A stretch of DNA of 64,000 bases from Chrysopilus asiliformis (GCA_964034945.1 OZ035963.1:35826361-35890360), one strand, 5' to 3'; counted from the stretch's first letter, positions 23,218 through 34,424 are shown. The notes: generated by a model from the sequence alone, not told the origin. Program-made: numbers and translations.

Positions 23218-23573
23218 ATTGACAAAAAACGATTTCGTTCGTATGCGGGGTACCCCCCCCCCACCCCCTAATGGTCCATTTTTGCCCATGAACGAACTTA
23301 GCTTCTCATTTTACGAAAAACGGATCTGTGCAAACTTTCAAGTCTCTAGCTCAATCCATGCGCCCGCAATCCGCGCCACAGACAGATAGACAGACGGACA
23401 GACGGACGGACATGCAAAAATTAAATATTTTTATCATTCTAAACACACTGGTGTAATTCATTTTTTTGTGCGATGACGGGATCTTGGCGTTACAAACGGT
23501 AAGGCAAAGTTAATATACCCTTTGGTTTCACCATACGGGTATAAAAAACAAAAATACTTACATCCACGAAATT

Positions 23574-23744
23574 CTACGTAATTTTTTTTTTTGAAATCCG
23601 TTTTAGACAAATCGGACAGTTCCGATTTGTTCTTATCGATGTAAGAATACACCGGTGGCAAATTACGTGCCCACACGGTGTGGCAAATAATTTAGAACTA
23701 GTTTGCCAACATATGGGGCAAGTCCAAGATATTGATTGATACAT
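23574..23744 (-). CDS. RING-finger ORF, R copy 9 (56-residue form)
   Basis: RING intact; the longer oligo-A run gives the KKKIT ending, as in copy 1. Confidence 0.6.
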   Translation of the reverse strand: MYQSISWTCPICWQTSSKLFATPCGHVICHRCILTSIRTNRNCPICLKRISKKKIT

Positions 23745-24253
23745 TGTTTTTAGATACAAAACTGGCTTCAATTTTTAATATTCACTATAAAATTTTTTTT
23801 CAAAAATTGCACTGAAAAATTTCACTGATTATAAAAAATTTTACTGTTATGTCAATTAACATTTGTTGCTGCGATTAAAATTTTTTTATATGTAAAAACA
23901 TAACAAAAGCTATAATTGCCAATCTGGCAATTATTGAAAACCCGTATGGTGATTTAAGTGAACGGCAAACAGTTGTATCAAAATTCCACTTTGAAGTCAA
24001 ACTTTCCAATAAGATTTTTTTAAAACTTGTTCTAATTGGATTTTGATGTATGGAACTTTAATGTAGAATCATGTCCTAAACAACTTTTGTTCTTGGACTT
24101 TTTTGATAAAATTCACCGTTTTTGAGATATTAAAAAAAAGTTTTCGTTCGTATCCATTTTTGGATATGGTCCATTTTTGCCCATTAACGAACTTAGCCTC
24201 ACATTTTACGAAAAACGAATCTGCGCAAAATTTCAAGTCTCTAGCTCAGCGCT

Positions 24254-24488
24254 CTGAAGCCATGTGCACCAAGGGCAACTTCGAAGCTCAATTTACCCTT
24301 TTATCCATCGATCCTTCATGCTACCCGTTTCATTCTGGCTTGTACGCAAACTGCATACATACGCATATGAAAGAAATAATCTGTTTCACTTTGCATATAA
24401 CCCGTTCTGCTTCCACTTGGGCATTTTGCATATCATGGAGCTTTGCTGAGTTCTAAGTGAGGCCATTTATGCGAGAGATTTTTATTAG
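24254..24488. other. Unassigned sequence between array and hAT
   Basis: Follows the truncation of the last M block; no feature recognised. Confidence 0.4.
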
Positions 24489-24634
24489 CTCAGTTGCAGT
24501 GTTGCACTTTTAGTACAATCGTAATAGATTTAGTACATTTCAAGCTCTAAAAATACCTATTACTTACGTATGCCATTTTTAGCCAAATCTAGTACATTTG
24601 GGCCCAAACTCAAAATGTATGGATTCTTTCATTA

Positions 24635-25072
24635 CCCAGTGAACAAAAAATGTCTTATTAAGGCATTATAAAGGCATTATCTTAATGCATTATCTTTACC
24701 TTATTGTTGCCTTAGTTTTGTATAGGCCATTTCCGCTTATATAAGGCCTTACAACTAAGGCAACATTAATAGTAGATGTTTTTTCCCCGGTGATGGCGCT
24801 GATTGCTTAGATGGTAAAAATTTCTTTATTAAAACGATCTTTAAGCCTTAATCTATTACTTTTTCTATAAAAATATTTACCGAGTCGTTTAAATTCTCCT
24901 GATAGCCAACACAAAACTTCAACAAAAAATAACTTTTTTAGTTCACTTTTCCAACACACGCATAAAAGGCGCGTTTTTCCTTCCATCTCATTTTAATTTG
25001 GAGGCTTTTATATTATTTGTCTCATGTCTTAAAGACACCTTAGCGATAATGCCTTAATAATTTTTCACTGGG
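24635..25072. mobile_element. Nested MITE with CCCAGTGAA ends, TA target
   Basis: Inverted ends CCCAGTGAA within the hAT element, flanked by TA on both sides; AAGGC-rich interior. The element at 42299-43399 has similar CCCAAG ends and AAGGC-rich content. Confidence 0.75.
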
Positions 25073-25273
25073 TATAAACAAACTTTAATTTTGATTCAGC
25101 TGCGTGATTTAAAAAAAGAATCTACCTCTCTCTTTTGAAATCTAGTATCCTTTTTCGTGAATCTAGTTTATTGTACTATCATAAAATGCCATACGTATAT
25201 AGCCTATTTACTTGTCCCATTCCTGTTGACATCTTTTACCAGTTGTTCGTTTGCGCTAAAATTGCTTTTCAGA

Positions 25274-25656
25274 ATGGCATTGTACAGGTAAATTTTGTTT
25301 GGTTATGATGTAAGTCCAAAAAACCTAAAAGACATCTCTTAAGGCATTTTAAAAGGGTCAAGCCTAAGGGAAGCGATGAGCTGCCACTAGAGCCACTGCC
25401 CCCAAAGTCCCCCACGGATCAAGAAAACGAGATCCCGTGGTAAGTGAAACCCAAAATTTTTCTTAAAAGTTTGCAAGTTATGCCGCTTTTTCTTTCTTTC
25501 TTCAGTCTGACGAAAGAAAACAAAAAGTGTTACGTCCAAAAATTCCGCAAAGAATGGTTGCAACAGTTTTCTTGGGTAAAGGATAGGGCTGAATCAGCCT
25601 ATTGCAAAGTGTGCTCAACAATTATTACTGGCGGATTAACAATCTATTACATTTAG
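25274..25656 (+). pseudogene. Three-exon BED-type zinc-finger relic of hAT transposase
   Basis: Exons 25274-25287, 25356-25439 and 25506-25656 join in frame (249 nt, 82 residues) through consensus GT/AG introns. Product MALYR, a proline-rich linker (PLEPLPPKSPTD), then KKCYVQKFRKEWLQQFSWVK and AYCKVCSTIITGG, the N-terminal part of the BED finger seen at the start of hAT transposases. The His pair of the finger and everything after it are lost at the internal deletion; the frame ends in the terminal region of the element. Intact splice sites mean it could still be expressed as a short peptide. Confidence 0.7.
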
Positions 25657-25718
25657 TACATTTTAGACAGGCAATTTATTACTTTTCAAAAAAATGAAAG
25701 TGCAACACTGCTCAGTTG

Positions 25719-27424
25719 TCATTAGGACATTGACTGAAGTAGTGGTGTATTTCATACTGCTGAAAATCATGAAAAATTTAACATTGCTGAAAATCATGAA
25801 GACGATACGAATTTTGGACAGGATTGTTTTCTTATTCGGTGTGATAACACAATACAATGTTTACTATGATTTCAGGAAATTAAAACAATAAAAAAATACA
25901 ATTTAAATATGCATTTTCAGTCGTTTCATAAAATATCAATTGATCAAATTAATGTTTCTGGTTTTATGAAATTATTTTTATTTTCCGATTGTAATTCGGA
26001 AATTTTATATAAAAGTTTTTCATTATCAAAACTTTTTTTAACGTAAAGTAAAACAATTAACAGTGTGTCAAAACCAAGCATAACGAAAAGAGCTTTCAAC
26101 AAGCTTGTTTCACTTGGCTCGGAGCAAGCCATATAAACAAATAAATCGCTTGTCAGTGGTAGTGGATGCCCGAGAACTTTCAAAGCTTTCCTGGCCCTGC
26201 TCTAGCTCAATCCGTGCCACAGACGGACGGACGGACATCAAAATTTTGTTCTACCATCAAATTATGGCAGTTAATAATAATTCAGTTTTCGCGGTTTCGG
26301 ATTCGCACACAGCCAAAAGTTTCTTGGTTTTTCTTAGCTCTCTAGGTTTGGTTTTATATAACAAGGTTTTCTTCTACTGTAGCCCATCTGTGTATTGTTT
26401 GTGCTTTGACGAGGATAGATTTTGGATCAACAATTATTCTCAGATAAGATTTCTTGTAAGTTCTTTGATTTTACTCAACTCTGCTCTGGAGCTTGATTTT
26501 GGTTCTGGAACGCAGTTTATTTCACGTTAACCGTATGCATTTTGGAATAACTTTTCATTAACCACGGTTTCTAATTGAATGTTGTGACTTTGGCGCATGA
26601 ATTGAGTTGAAACTCGTGTATTAAAAGTTTTTGGGGGTTATGTTGTACAAAATTTCATTTGCCTTTGACAGGTGAATCCGATAAGCAAATAGATGAAACT
26701 TTATCTATTTACTTACTTTTCAATAGTCAGTAATGTAAATCAGATTAAACTTTTCGACTTCCGGCATTTTTGTATCAAAATCTAGTTTTGTTTTGAAAAT
26801 TTGTCCTATATTTGGAATCTGCATGTGCATATAGCGTGGAGGCGGCAAGATTGTATGAGGCACCGAACGCGGCCACCCTTGAGTATGATGGTTAAGGGCC
26901 ACTATAAAGCTAAACAGAATTGGAGCGTCAACGGCCGGCGTCATATTGATAGTCGAGGGATAATGGTACATAAAACTCATGACAATATAATCTGGATGAA
27001 AATTAATTTAAAACAATCGCGTTTTTCAATCAAGGTATATTTACTTCTCTTAAAAACCTCACAAAATTTCTTAAAAAATAATATACGTAAATTACACACG
27101 ATTCCAATAAAACGTTTCAAATACGTAAATTTTAAATACCTTAAATATGGCGTATCCTGCCGAAGTCTCATACAAGACGAACATTTTTCAATTTATTTCT
27201 ATTTTATAGAACTTCGTTAACTCAAACCGTTTATTGCAACAAATATTCACTTGTACTTGCACACATGGCATCAAAAAACAACCTCAAATTAAACCACGTG
27301 CAATAACACATACCCCTGGAAAATTGAGTAGAGTTCCTAAATGGAAATTTTAAAGTTCCTGTTTTCACTGGAAACGTGGTTCCTCTATAATAGAGACAGT
27401 TTTACACAATGGGTGAAGTGAATA
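25719..27424. other. Unassigned region with M relic and a protein-like frame
   Basis: A short mini-me relic (AGCTCAATCCGTGCCACAGACGGACGGA) lies at 26200-26240. A minus frame at 26720-26980 is unusually GC-rich for the area but has no recognised domain. Confidence 0.4.
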
Positions 27425-27805
27425 AAGCTAGAACCTGAATCGTATGTCGATGCGTCCGTTATGCGTGCGTCCGGTTGACAGTTCGATGCGGTGACAGTTG
27501 GGTACGGTAACGAAACTGGAGTTAATTCATTGTTTTGTACTTCTTCTATTAGTTTATCGTCGAAAAAATTACTTTCAATTTGTTCCATACTTAAATTGCT
27601 TAAATCGTAAACAAACTTTTTTTGCGAAATGACATTTCCGTGCGCTGCCGCATGTAAAAGTAGAAATTCGACCTACTCTATGCGGTTGCCACATCGGAAA
27701 ACGTATTATTAGGGGAGTACTCATAGCAGCCCGTTGATTTTACTCTAACTGTCAACCGGACGGACGCACGACGGACGCATCGACATACGATTCAGGTTCT
27801 AGCTT
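27425..27805. mobile_element. 381 bp MITE with long TIRs
   Basis: Inverted ends AAGCTAGAACCTGAATCGTA continue through GTCGATGCGTCCG and CCGGTTGACAG. Flanked by TA. A minus frame beginning MEQIESNFFDDKLIEEVQNN (27588) starts inside and runs out through the TIR, perhaps the first exon of the parent transposon. Confidence 0.8.
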
Positions 27806-28399
27806 TACTACGAATATGCCCACGTGAAAGTACTGCGTACTAGACTTTACGTGAACTTTACGTGAAAGAACTACCTACTAAAGATTTGTTTTTTTCTTCA
27901 GAAAGTGGACAAACATAATTGTTGTGATTTCTTTTCTTTGTTAATATTTATCCAATAAAAAAAAGCCAATAAAAAAAATTTGTTTTTAAAGTAATAGATA
28001 AAACAAATGTCGCATCAGAGATCCAAAGTAGAAATGAAATTAAACGGTGTTGGATGGTTGACATTTTTGCTGTTCTCCAGTTAATCTGAAACAAAAAAAA
28101 ACACTAAAAATATTCTTAAAAGGCTTGTGGCTATAGGCGGAACTACAGTAAGTATTTGACTACAGTAAGTAAAAATAAGTATTTCAATGTTGTTGCAGTT
28201 CCACTGAAGATGAGTGTAAATCATGACCCGGTCGGTTCATCTGTTTCTGAGAACACAGGTCAAATGCTACTAAAACAATTACCTTCGAAACTCAGATATC
28301 TTACCTTACTCGAAGATATATTTTTGCAATCTAATTCTACGCACCATAAACCTAAAAATTCAAAATAAATAATTTTGTTGACCCATTACACTAGAATAC

Positions 28400-28748
28400 T
28401 GATAAGTAGGTGAGTAGAAATCCTACTGAGTAGGACAGTCTATAAACTCCAATTAGCACAGTTAAAACTTCAATTAGCAACGTTTCGGATTCAAATAAGA
28501 ACTTTTCCACCAGTTAGAACTGGTTTTTACCATATTAGTAAACAATTTTTCAACTCTTTAAAACAACTACGGCTTTCCAAAATTGACCGCAGACATGAGG
28601 TCTATACTTATATTAATCGATTTCAATTTTTTTGTTGCAATTATTAGTAACAATGCATGAAATTTTTAAAGTTTTTTGATTCGTCGGCGGTCATTTTTAT
28701 ACGTGCCATTGTCCACTCTCTAGATTATAGTCTCTCTAGTGCTCAGCG
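28400..28748 (-). mobile_element. Family V MITE (copy 1, inverted)
   Basis: Ends with GTCCACTCTCTAGATTATAG and contains GAGTAGGACAGTCTATAAAC; inverse of the copy at 29370-29712. Confidence 0.6.
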
Positions 28749-28813
28749 ACCCTTGATTAAACTAAAAAAAAATAGCAGATCGCCAGTCCAATTTTGGCAA
28801 TTGTATAGTGTTA

Positions 28814-29180
28814 AGCCAGCCATACATTATGAGAATTGTTATACAACTCGGTTCGGTTGTAGGCAATGTTGGATCGGTTGTAGTACCAAATTTTAGGTCC
28901 GACAAAAATCAAAAACCTGTTTTTTTTGCCTTCACCACAACAAGTTGTACGACATGGTTTTAGACCAAGTCTCATGACCGTGATTACATTGGCGCAGGAA
29001 GGCGTCTAACTTCACCAAAATTTGGGCAAGAGACGATGTTACTGAAATAAAAATGGCCCAGTTTCCATTCGTTCCACTTGTCGGTGTGGGGTTCAGTTCA
29101 GCCTCGTGTAATCACAAAAGGTTCTAGCAGGCGGTTCAATGAGTCCTTATGTAATCACGGTCCATAATGTATGGCCGACT
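28814..29180. mobile_element. 367 bp Harbinger-like MITE, TSD TTA
   Basis: Inverted ends AGCCAGCCATACATTATG / CATAATGTATGGCCGACT, flanked by TTA (28811-28813, 29181-29183). Confidence 0.85.
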
Positions 29181-29369
29181 TTAGGGATTTGACCTAAGGA
29201 GGGAATACACGCTCACTCATGCCATGCAACTTTTCATGTTGTCACGCCAATTTGAACGTGTGTAGTGCTGACGGATAGCAAAAACTCGTGCGGGCCGTCA
29301 TGATCGCCAAATATTAAACTATCTTCGAGTTATGTGGGCGTGGCTTTAGGTTGGCCAACATGATCGCAG

Positions 29370-29712
29370 GTGTAGTGTAGAGAGCCTATAACCTAGAGAG
29401 TGGCCATGGGGACATCTAAAAATGGCCGCCGAGCTGAAAAACGAGCGCGAAAAACTTTAAAAATTTGATTCATTGTTATAAATAATTGCCAAAATAACTG
29501 AAGGTGGTTAATATATGTAAAAATAGCATGTTTGAGGTATCAAAAAAATTTGGAAACTCATAGTTGTTTTGATAAATTGAAAAATTGTTTACAGACTGTT
29601 CTAATCTGGAGAAAAAGCTGTTCTAACTGACCTAATAGACTGTCCTACTCAGTAGCACAGTCTATTAAGATAGCATGGCCACTCTCTAGGTTAAAGGCTC
29701 TCTAGTGTAGTG
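29370..29712 (+). mobile_element. Family V MITE (copy 2)
   Basis: Inverted ends GTGTAGAGAGCCTATAACCT then AGAGAGTGGCCA. Interior shares GCCGCCGAGCTGAAAAACGA with copy 3 at 54794-55004. Confidence 0.75.
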
Positions 29713-29984
29713 CTGTGATGTAGGACATTCGTCATTCTTGTGAAATTTTTGAAAGAGCAACATCTGTTGAAGTGAAAAAGTAAATTGAAGAAAATAATTA
29801 GGAGTGAGTTATTCTATTACGACCTTATCTCCTTGAAAAGTTGGTAACGAATGAAGACTGACAACATGATCGATACGTGTGTAGCAAAACCAACTTTTGA
29901 AGTGACAGCATGTTGTAGAGTATGAGTGAGCATGTTTTTCCTGCTTTACATAGCCTTTCCACGCGTTTGTAGAGTTGACACAGT

Positions 29985-30400
29985 CTCGTGTAAATGCTTA
30001 CTTGCACTGACAAGTCTGTACTGACGGGACATTTTTGTAGTCAGTACAGACATACCAGTAATTTGACATGTCAGACTTCTAAGATGGCGGAAAATGAAGA
30101 ATTTGAGGTAAATCTATTAAATTATTATTTTGAATTCACTGTTTTTAATTCTTTTTTTTTTACTTTTAGAACTCTCAGACTGGCGAAAGAAGACTAACTA
30201 GGAACGAGATAATTAAAATAATGAAGCATACGAGCAAAATTCATGCCTCTGAAATACGAGGGACTGTAGCTATGTTACAAACGAAGTCATTTTGAAAATG
30301 AACTGGCTGCCAGTTCGCTAAATGTCTTCTAATTCGTTGTCAGTAATTTGACATTTGGAGTCTGTGCTACTGACAGACTTTATAGTCGCGTGTAAAGGCC
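29985..30400. mobile_element. Possible MITE with imperfect inverted ends
   Basis: Left CTCGTGTAAATGCTTAC...CTGACAAGTCTG against right CAGACTTTATAGTCGCGTGTAAAGG. Contains a possible tiny two-exon gene at 30084-30295. Confidence 0.45.
30084..30295 (+). CDS. Possible two-exon 49-residue ORF in a repeat
   Basis: AAGATGGCGG start; exon 30084-30107 (MAENEEFE), GT at 30108, TTTTAG at 30164-30169, exon 30170-30295 continuing NSQTGERRLTRNEIIKIMKH to a TGA. Phases agree and there is no stop in 42 codons. No known domain recognised. It lies between inverted repeats, so it may be the remnant of a transposon-encoded gene rather than a host gene. Confidence 0.3.
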
Positions 30401-31057
30401 GGGTTAGGGTCTTGAATGATGCAACCCATTCGGTATGCCAAGTCCTTATGACGGTGTTTAGATTAAGTTGATCCAGGTGCCAGACCATAAACGAAAAATA
30501 TTGCTCGTGTTTACATTGAGATTGGAACTGAAAGCAGAACGCCAAACTTTCTGAACTGAACAAATTGACAATCGGTGTAAAACACATATAATTCTGTGAC
30601 AATATTAAAAAATTGAATTAGAGTGAAACACATTTTAAATATATCATATCCCATTCTTTTGATTTCACACAATGTTCTATTTTAATTTGCGATTTACTGT
30701 TTTCTTTTAAACTTCCCGCAGTATTGTTGCTTTCACAATTGGAATACAAATAACGGTGGAACACAAGTAATTTGACAACTAACCAATCAGAGCACGAGGC
30801 GGAACTCTGAAAATGGAGATTTTAGTTTTGTGGTGCAATTTCCTATTGACAGGCACTCTGATCACGCGACTAGTTCCTCATGGAATGTGTTTCAGTTTTA
30901 AAAACACGATAGGAAAAAACGCAAACTTCGAAGCGAATGATGCGGACACATTTGTAATTTGTCGATGTTATATAAAAAGAAAAAGACATTTTAGACATTT
31001 TTGTTGTATACAGAGATTTGATGTGCAATAAAATCCTAGAATCTTGATGGTTGAAAA
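30401..31057. other. Upstream region of UBE2G2 gene
   Basis: Contains the presumed promoter and 5' UTR of the downstream E2 gene. No clear TATA box or initiator singled out. Confidence 0.4.
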
Positions 31058-34000
31058 ATGGCTGGGTCCGCACTTCGTCGTCTTATGGCGGAATATAAGC
31101 GTAAGTTGCAAGTATCCAATAATGTAATAATCTATTTTTCGTCTTCCAGAACTTACATTAAATCCCCCAGATGGAATTGTAGCTGGCCCAGTAAGTGAGG
31201 ATAATTTTTTTGAATGGGAAGCCCTTATTGCGTGAGTGCTGAAAATTCTAGAAATGTAATATTTTCAAAATATTGGATAATTTTAGGGGCCCGGAAGGGA
31301 CTTGTTTTGAAGGTGGAGTATTTCCTGCTAGATTAATTTTTCCTCCGGATTATCCGCTTAGCCCACCAAAAATGAAGTTCACCTGTGAGATGTTCCACCC
31401 AAATAGTAAGCCATTTATGACGAGTTTAACGAAATTTTTAGTCATCGCTAAATCGAATTAGCTGACGAATTTCAAGCAAAAAGCCTGCCATGTCAGTGCC
31501 TGCTAAAAGTTTCGTGAAGCGCGCATTAGAGTATTAATATTAATTTTTTTATGGTTTTGCAGTCTTCGCCGACGGTCGAGTTTGTATTTCGATACTTCAC
31601 GCTCCTGGAGATGATCCTATGGGCTACGAACTCTCGGCTGAGCGGTGGAGTCCCGTTCAAAGTGTAGAAAAGATATTGCTAAGTGTGGTTTCAATGCTTG
31701 CAGGTATAAATTCTGTTGCCTTTTTAGCTTCATATAGGCAAACCCAAAGGTAATTTTTGGTCGGGGTTAATTTGGTTTTTGGGAGAAAATTACATTATTC
31801 CCGGTTTACAATACGCTCCACCAGTGACAGCTCGTCTCAATGGGCAGTGTATGTTGAGTCCACCCTAGAATATCTACAAAGCAGTAATTATAAAATAATT
31901 CTAAACAACAACAGATCTACGAAGAATTCGCTTTTTTGCTATCATCTTTCCTAATAAGAATTCGTGAAGTCTCTGTCATGTAAAATTCTAGTTTATATGC
32001 TGCGCATAACTCCTGGTCACGATTGGCAGACAACCAGGGGTGTCTTCTGGCCTGTCGTCACTCCAAAAACCCCTAAATTCTTCATTTGTCTGGCAACAAT
32101 TTTAACACAAGTCAGCTTTGAAAAAATTTAGCACTCTTATTACAGTTGCAACAACAATCCGGTTTGTTCCACCTTTAACGCTCTTCTTTGGTGTTCTCAC
32201 GTTCCGCCGTCGGGGCCAGTAATCTTTGGTTGCAAACAATTCCACTTTGATTAAGATTTCTCAGAATTGTAGAAAACTTGTGTACATACTTCACTTTCAA
32301 ATGCAATTTAAATTCCCACGCATCTAGAAGTGTTCTGTCTTCAGTTTTGTCCCAGGCGCCGCTTGGACTTCGCACGGCTCTGGTGGAAGGACAGTGATGT
32401 TCTTTGCATCGATCTTTCGCCTGCTTGCCAATTTATCGATTCCGGCTAAACCAGTGGTTTCAGACCTAATTTTTTTATTGGCTGTTGGCGTTTTGAGTTG
32501 CTGACGGTGGGAGCTGTTGAGTGGCAAAACCTTACATTTGTGACAAAGAAAAAATTTTGGGGTTTAGATTAATTTCTTTAACACGTTGATCGCCACGTCC
32601 CCACCGGTGAGCATTTTAATTTTGCAACAAAGGACTAAGTGACCACCGGTGAGCATTATTTGATGTCGATGTTGAGGCAACGTAACTACCTGTGGACACA
32701 CTACTTGTTTCATTTCGAGACATCGTGACCACCAGTGGGAACCTTTTACATATATTTAGCTTTGAGAAATATTAAGTTTTGTCCCAGGATGTAAACCTTT
32801 TTTACTTGGAATTGGTAGTACTTGCAATAAATCAATAAAAAAAATTTAAAAAAATGTTGGTCCCAGAATGTCAACCAAGGAATACGAGAGCACGCGGTCT
32901 ACTGTGTAGTTCAAAGAATGACCACCGGTGGGCACGTGGCGCTCAACGTGCTAAATAAAAGTGCTTGTTTAGTCTTGGGTTCGGTATTTAAAAAGGTAAT
33001 GTTGTTTGACAAAGAGTGTAAATCCAATCCTATTCGTCGATTTCCGTGGCAAGGACTGTCCCCATCCTGCACGTGACAAAATGCTCCAGCAGTCTTTAAC
33101 AAGAAATCTTTTTCGGCCATTTTCAATTGCACAGTCTTATGCTACATTTACACGAATGACAAATTTGTCATTTTTTTCTTGTCATTATGTTAATTCCCGT
33201 GTAAATGGCATAATTTTTGTAATTTTTTCTGTCAGAAAATGTCAATCTCTCATAAAAGAATGAACTTGTCCATTCTTTTATGCCAGATTGTCATTCGTAC
33301 AAACGCAATATTAGTTATGACAAAAGTTGAATACTAAAGTTGTTATTTGCCCACTTTTATTCTCGCAAAAATTTACTCTAAAAAAGTATAATATAAGGAT
33401 ATGCTCATTTTGATGCATAATATCCATTGACTAACTATAGACTGGGCTATGAGAAAAGATTTTTACAAACGCGCGACCTACTCATGGTAGACACATGGTA
33501 TCAACTTAAGTAATACAGTTTAATCGTGTGAAATTGGAACAACTTGAAATATCAGAGTCCATCCCTTTTTCGCCAACTCAAAATATTAATGTACTATATC
33601 ACATGTGAAATATGATATATATTATTAATCAGTAGTGGGGAAGCGTCAGAATAGACTGTCTACTAGACAGCATAGAGAGGGCATGGTCAAACAATATTAT
33701 TTATACGCAAAAAAGTATAAATGAATTGCTTACTAACAATAAACATTATTACATTTTCAATAGTTTATGTTCCTTTATATCCTTTTTTGACTAAGTTATA
33801 TCTATGCTGCCTACCCTGATACCTAGCCACTGCCAATCATAGCTCAAGTTTGTGGCATACACATTTAGGGTATTTATAACACTTAATTTTTACCGATTGC
33901 GAATTTTTACTTGGAGTGTTTCATGATGGTACTGTTTTAAAAAATCTTTTTCACAATTTATCGAAATTTCCATTATTGACGTTTGCGTAATTTTACATAG

Positions 34001-34412
34001 TTGTTTGCAATCCAAAATCGCGGTGTAAACCTACAAGGTTTGCTTATAAGATTTTCCGTACAAATTTTGACAGTTCATTTATCAGGTTGTAAATTTGCGC
34101 GGTTTATTCTGTTTACAAGGTATTTGCGAAATCCCATGAATGACACTAATTTTCGTGGCAAGCAGCGATTTGTTGGTATGTCTTGAGTTTAATAGCATTT
34201 GGGTGTCGCCTGTATTTAAGTATAAAATTTATTGTTTTGATTTATTGAATTCCTAGTTTATAGAGCATTTAAAATTGGCACTCTTTCTTTCAGAACCGAA
34301 CGATGAATCTGGTGCAAATGTCGATGCTGCTATAATGTGGAGAGAACAAAGAGATGAGTTCAATAAAATTACTAAAAGAATTGTCAGAAAAACTCTTGGT
34401 TTGCCACCTTAG
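31058..34412 (+). CDS. UBE2G2: Ubiquitin-conjugating enzyme E2, UBE2G2 type
   Basis: Five exons: 31058-31100, 31150-31231, 31287-31405, 31563-31703 and 34294-34412; all introns GT/AG, total 504 nt, 167 residues plus TAG. Start [20 protein letters not shown] matches UBE2G2, which begins MAG and is about 165 residues. HPN motif at residues 79-81 and catalytic Cys89 in [10 protein letters not shown], followed by the acidic loop (GDDPMGYE) that marks the G-type E2s. UBE2G2/Ubc7 accepts ubiquitin from E1 and makes mainly K48 chains with ER membrane RING ligases in ER-associated degradation; it acts at the cytosolic face of the ER. Intron 4 is 2.6 kb and contains MITEs. The gene is intact with no frameshift. 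Confidence 0.98.
32175..32527 (-). pseudogene. Possible decayed Myb/SANT-like transposon ORF
   Basis: In UBE2G2 intron 4, antisense. Two overlapping frames; one reads [17 protein letters not shown] and [12 protein letters not shown], faintly like Myb/SANT proteins of Harbinger elements. Region is GC-richer than its surroundings. Weak evidence only. Confidence 0.25.
32582..32950. mobile_element. piggyBac-like MITE
   Basis: Inverted ends CACGTTGA(T/G)CGCCACGT; left flank TTAA (32578-32581), right flank CTAA (32951-32954, one change). Four CACCGGTG-like motifs inside. Confidence 0.7.
33140..33310. mobile_element. 171 bp MITE, TSD TTA
   Basis: Inverted ends around ACACGAATGACAA / TTGTCATTCGTACAAACG, flanked by TTA (33137-33139, 33311-33313). 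In UBE2G2 intron 4. Confidence 0.65.
33311..34293. other. Rest of UBE2G2 intron 4
   Basis: AT-rich, no feature recognised apart from the acceptor TTTCAG before 34294. Confidence 0.5.
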
Positions 34413-34424
34413 GACTTAGTTTTT

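Larger units (their letters stand above)
8707..24253. repeat. Tandem array of mini-me-like element (M) plus RING block (R)
   Basis: Pattern M R M R ... with ten M blocks and nine R blocks. M starts: 8707, 9616, 13633, 14529, 15424, 16354, 17284, 20776, 21667, 23894. Uninterrupted unit periods are 892-896 bp (13.5-15.3 kb, 20.6-21.5 kb) and 930 bp (15.3-17.2 kb). Copies are nearly identical; differences are mainly C-run length, (GACR)n length and T/A-run length. The M blocks at 9616, 17284 and 21667 are split by insertion P. The last M is diverged and truncated at about 24253. Confidence 0.95.
24497..25710 (+). mobile_element. hAT element with 8 bp TSD CTCAGTTG
   Basis: Ends CAGTGTTGCAC and GTGCAACACTG, flanked by CTCAGTTG (24489-24496 and 25711-25718). 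Length 1214 bp including a nested TA-flanked MITE. Carries a split BED-finger coding relic and no DDE domain, so an internal deletion derivative. Confidence 0.95.

Noticed and set aside
30615..30665. GYDIFK on the minus strand as nop5 exon 1
   Set aside because: Resembles GYAIFK by chance: no VLFET upstream, a stop codon nearby, and no GT donor after the lysine codon.
31757..31954. 65-codon frame in UBE2G2 intron 4
   Set aside because: Intronic, no domain, no plausible initiation or splice context.
31058..34412. Functional link between UBE2G2 and the RING array
   Set aside because: E2 and RING proteins do cooperate in general, but nothing in the sequence ties this E2 to these repeats; proximity alone is not evidence.
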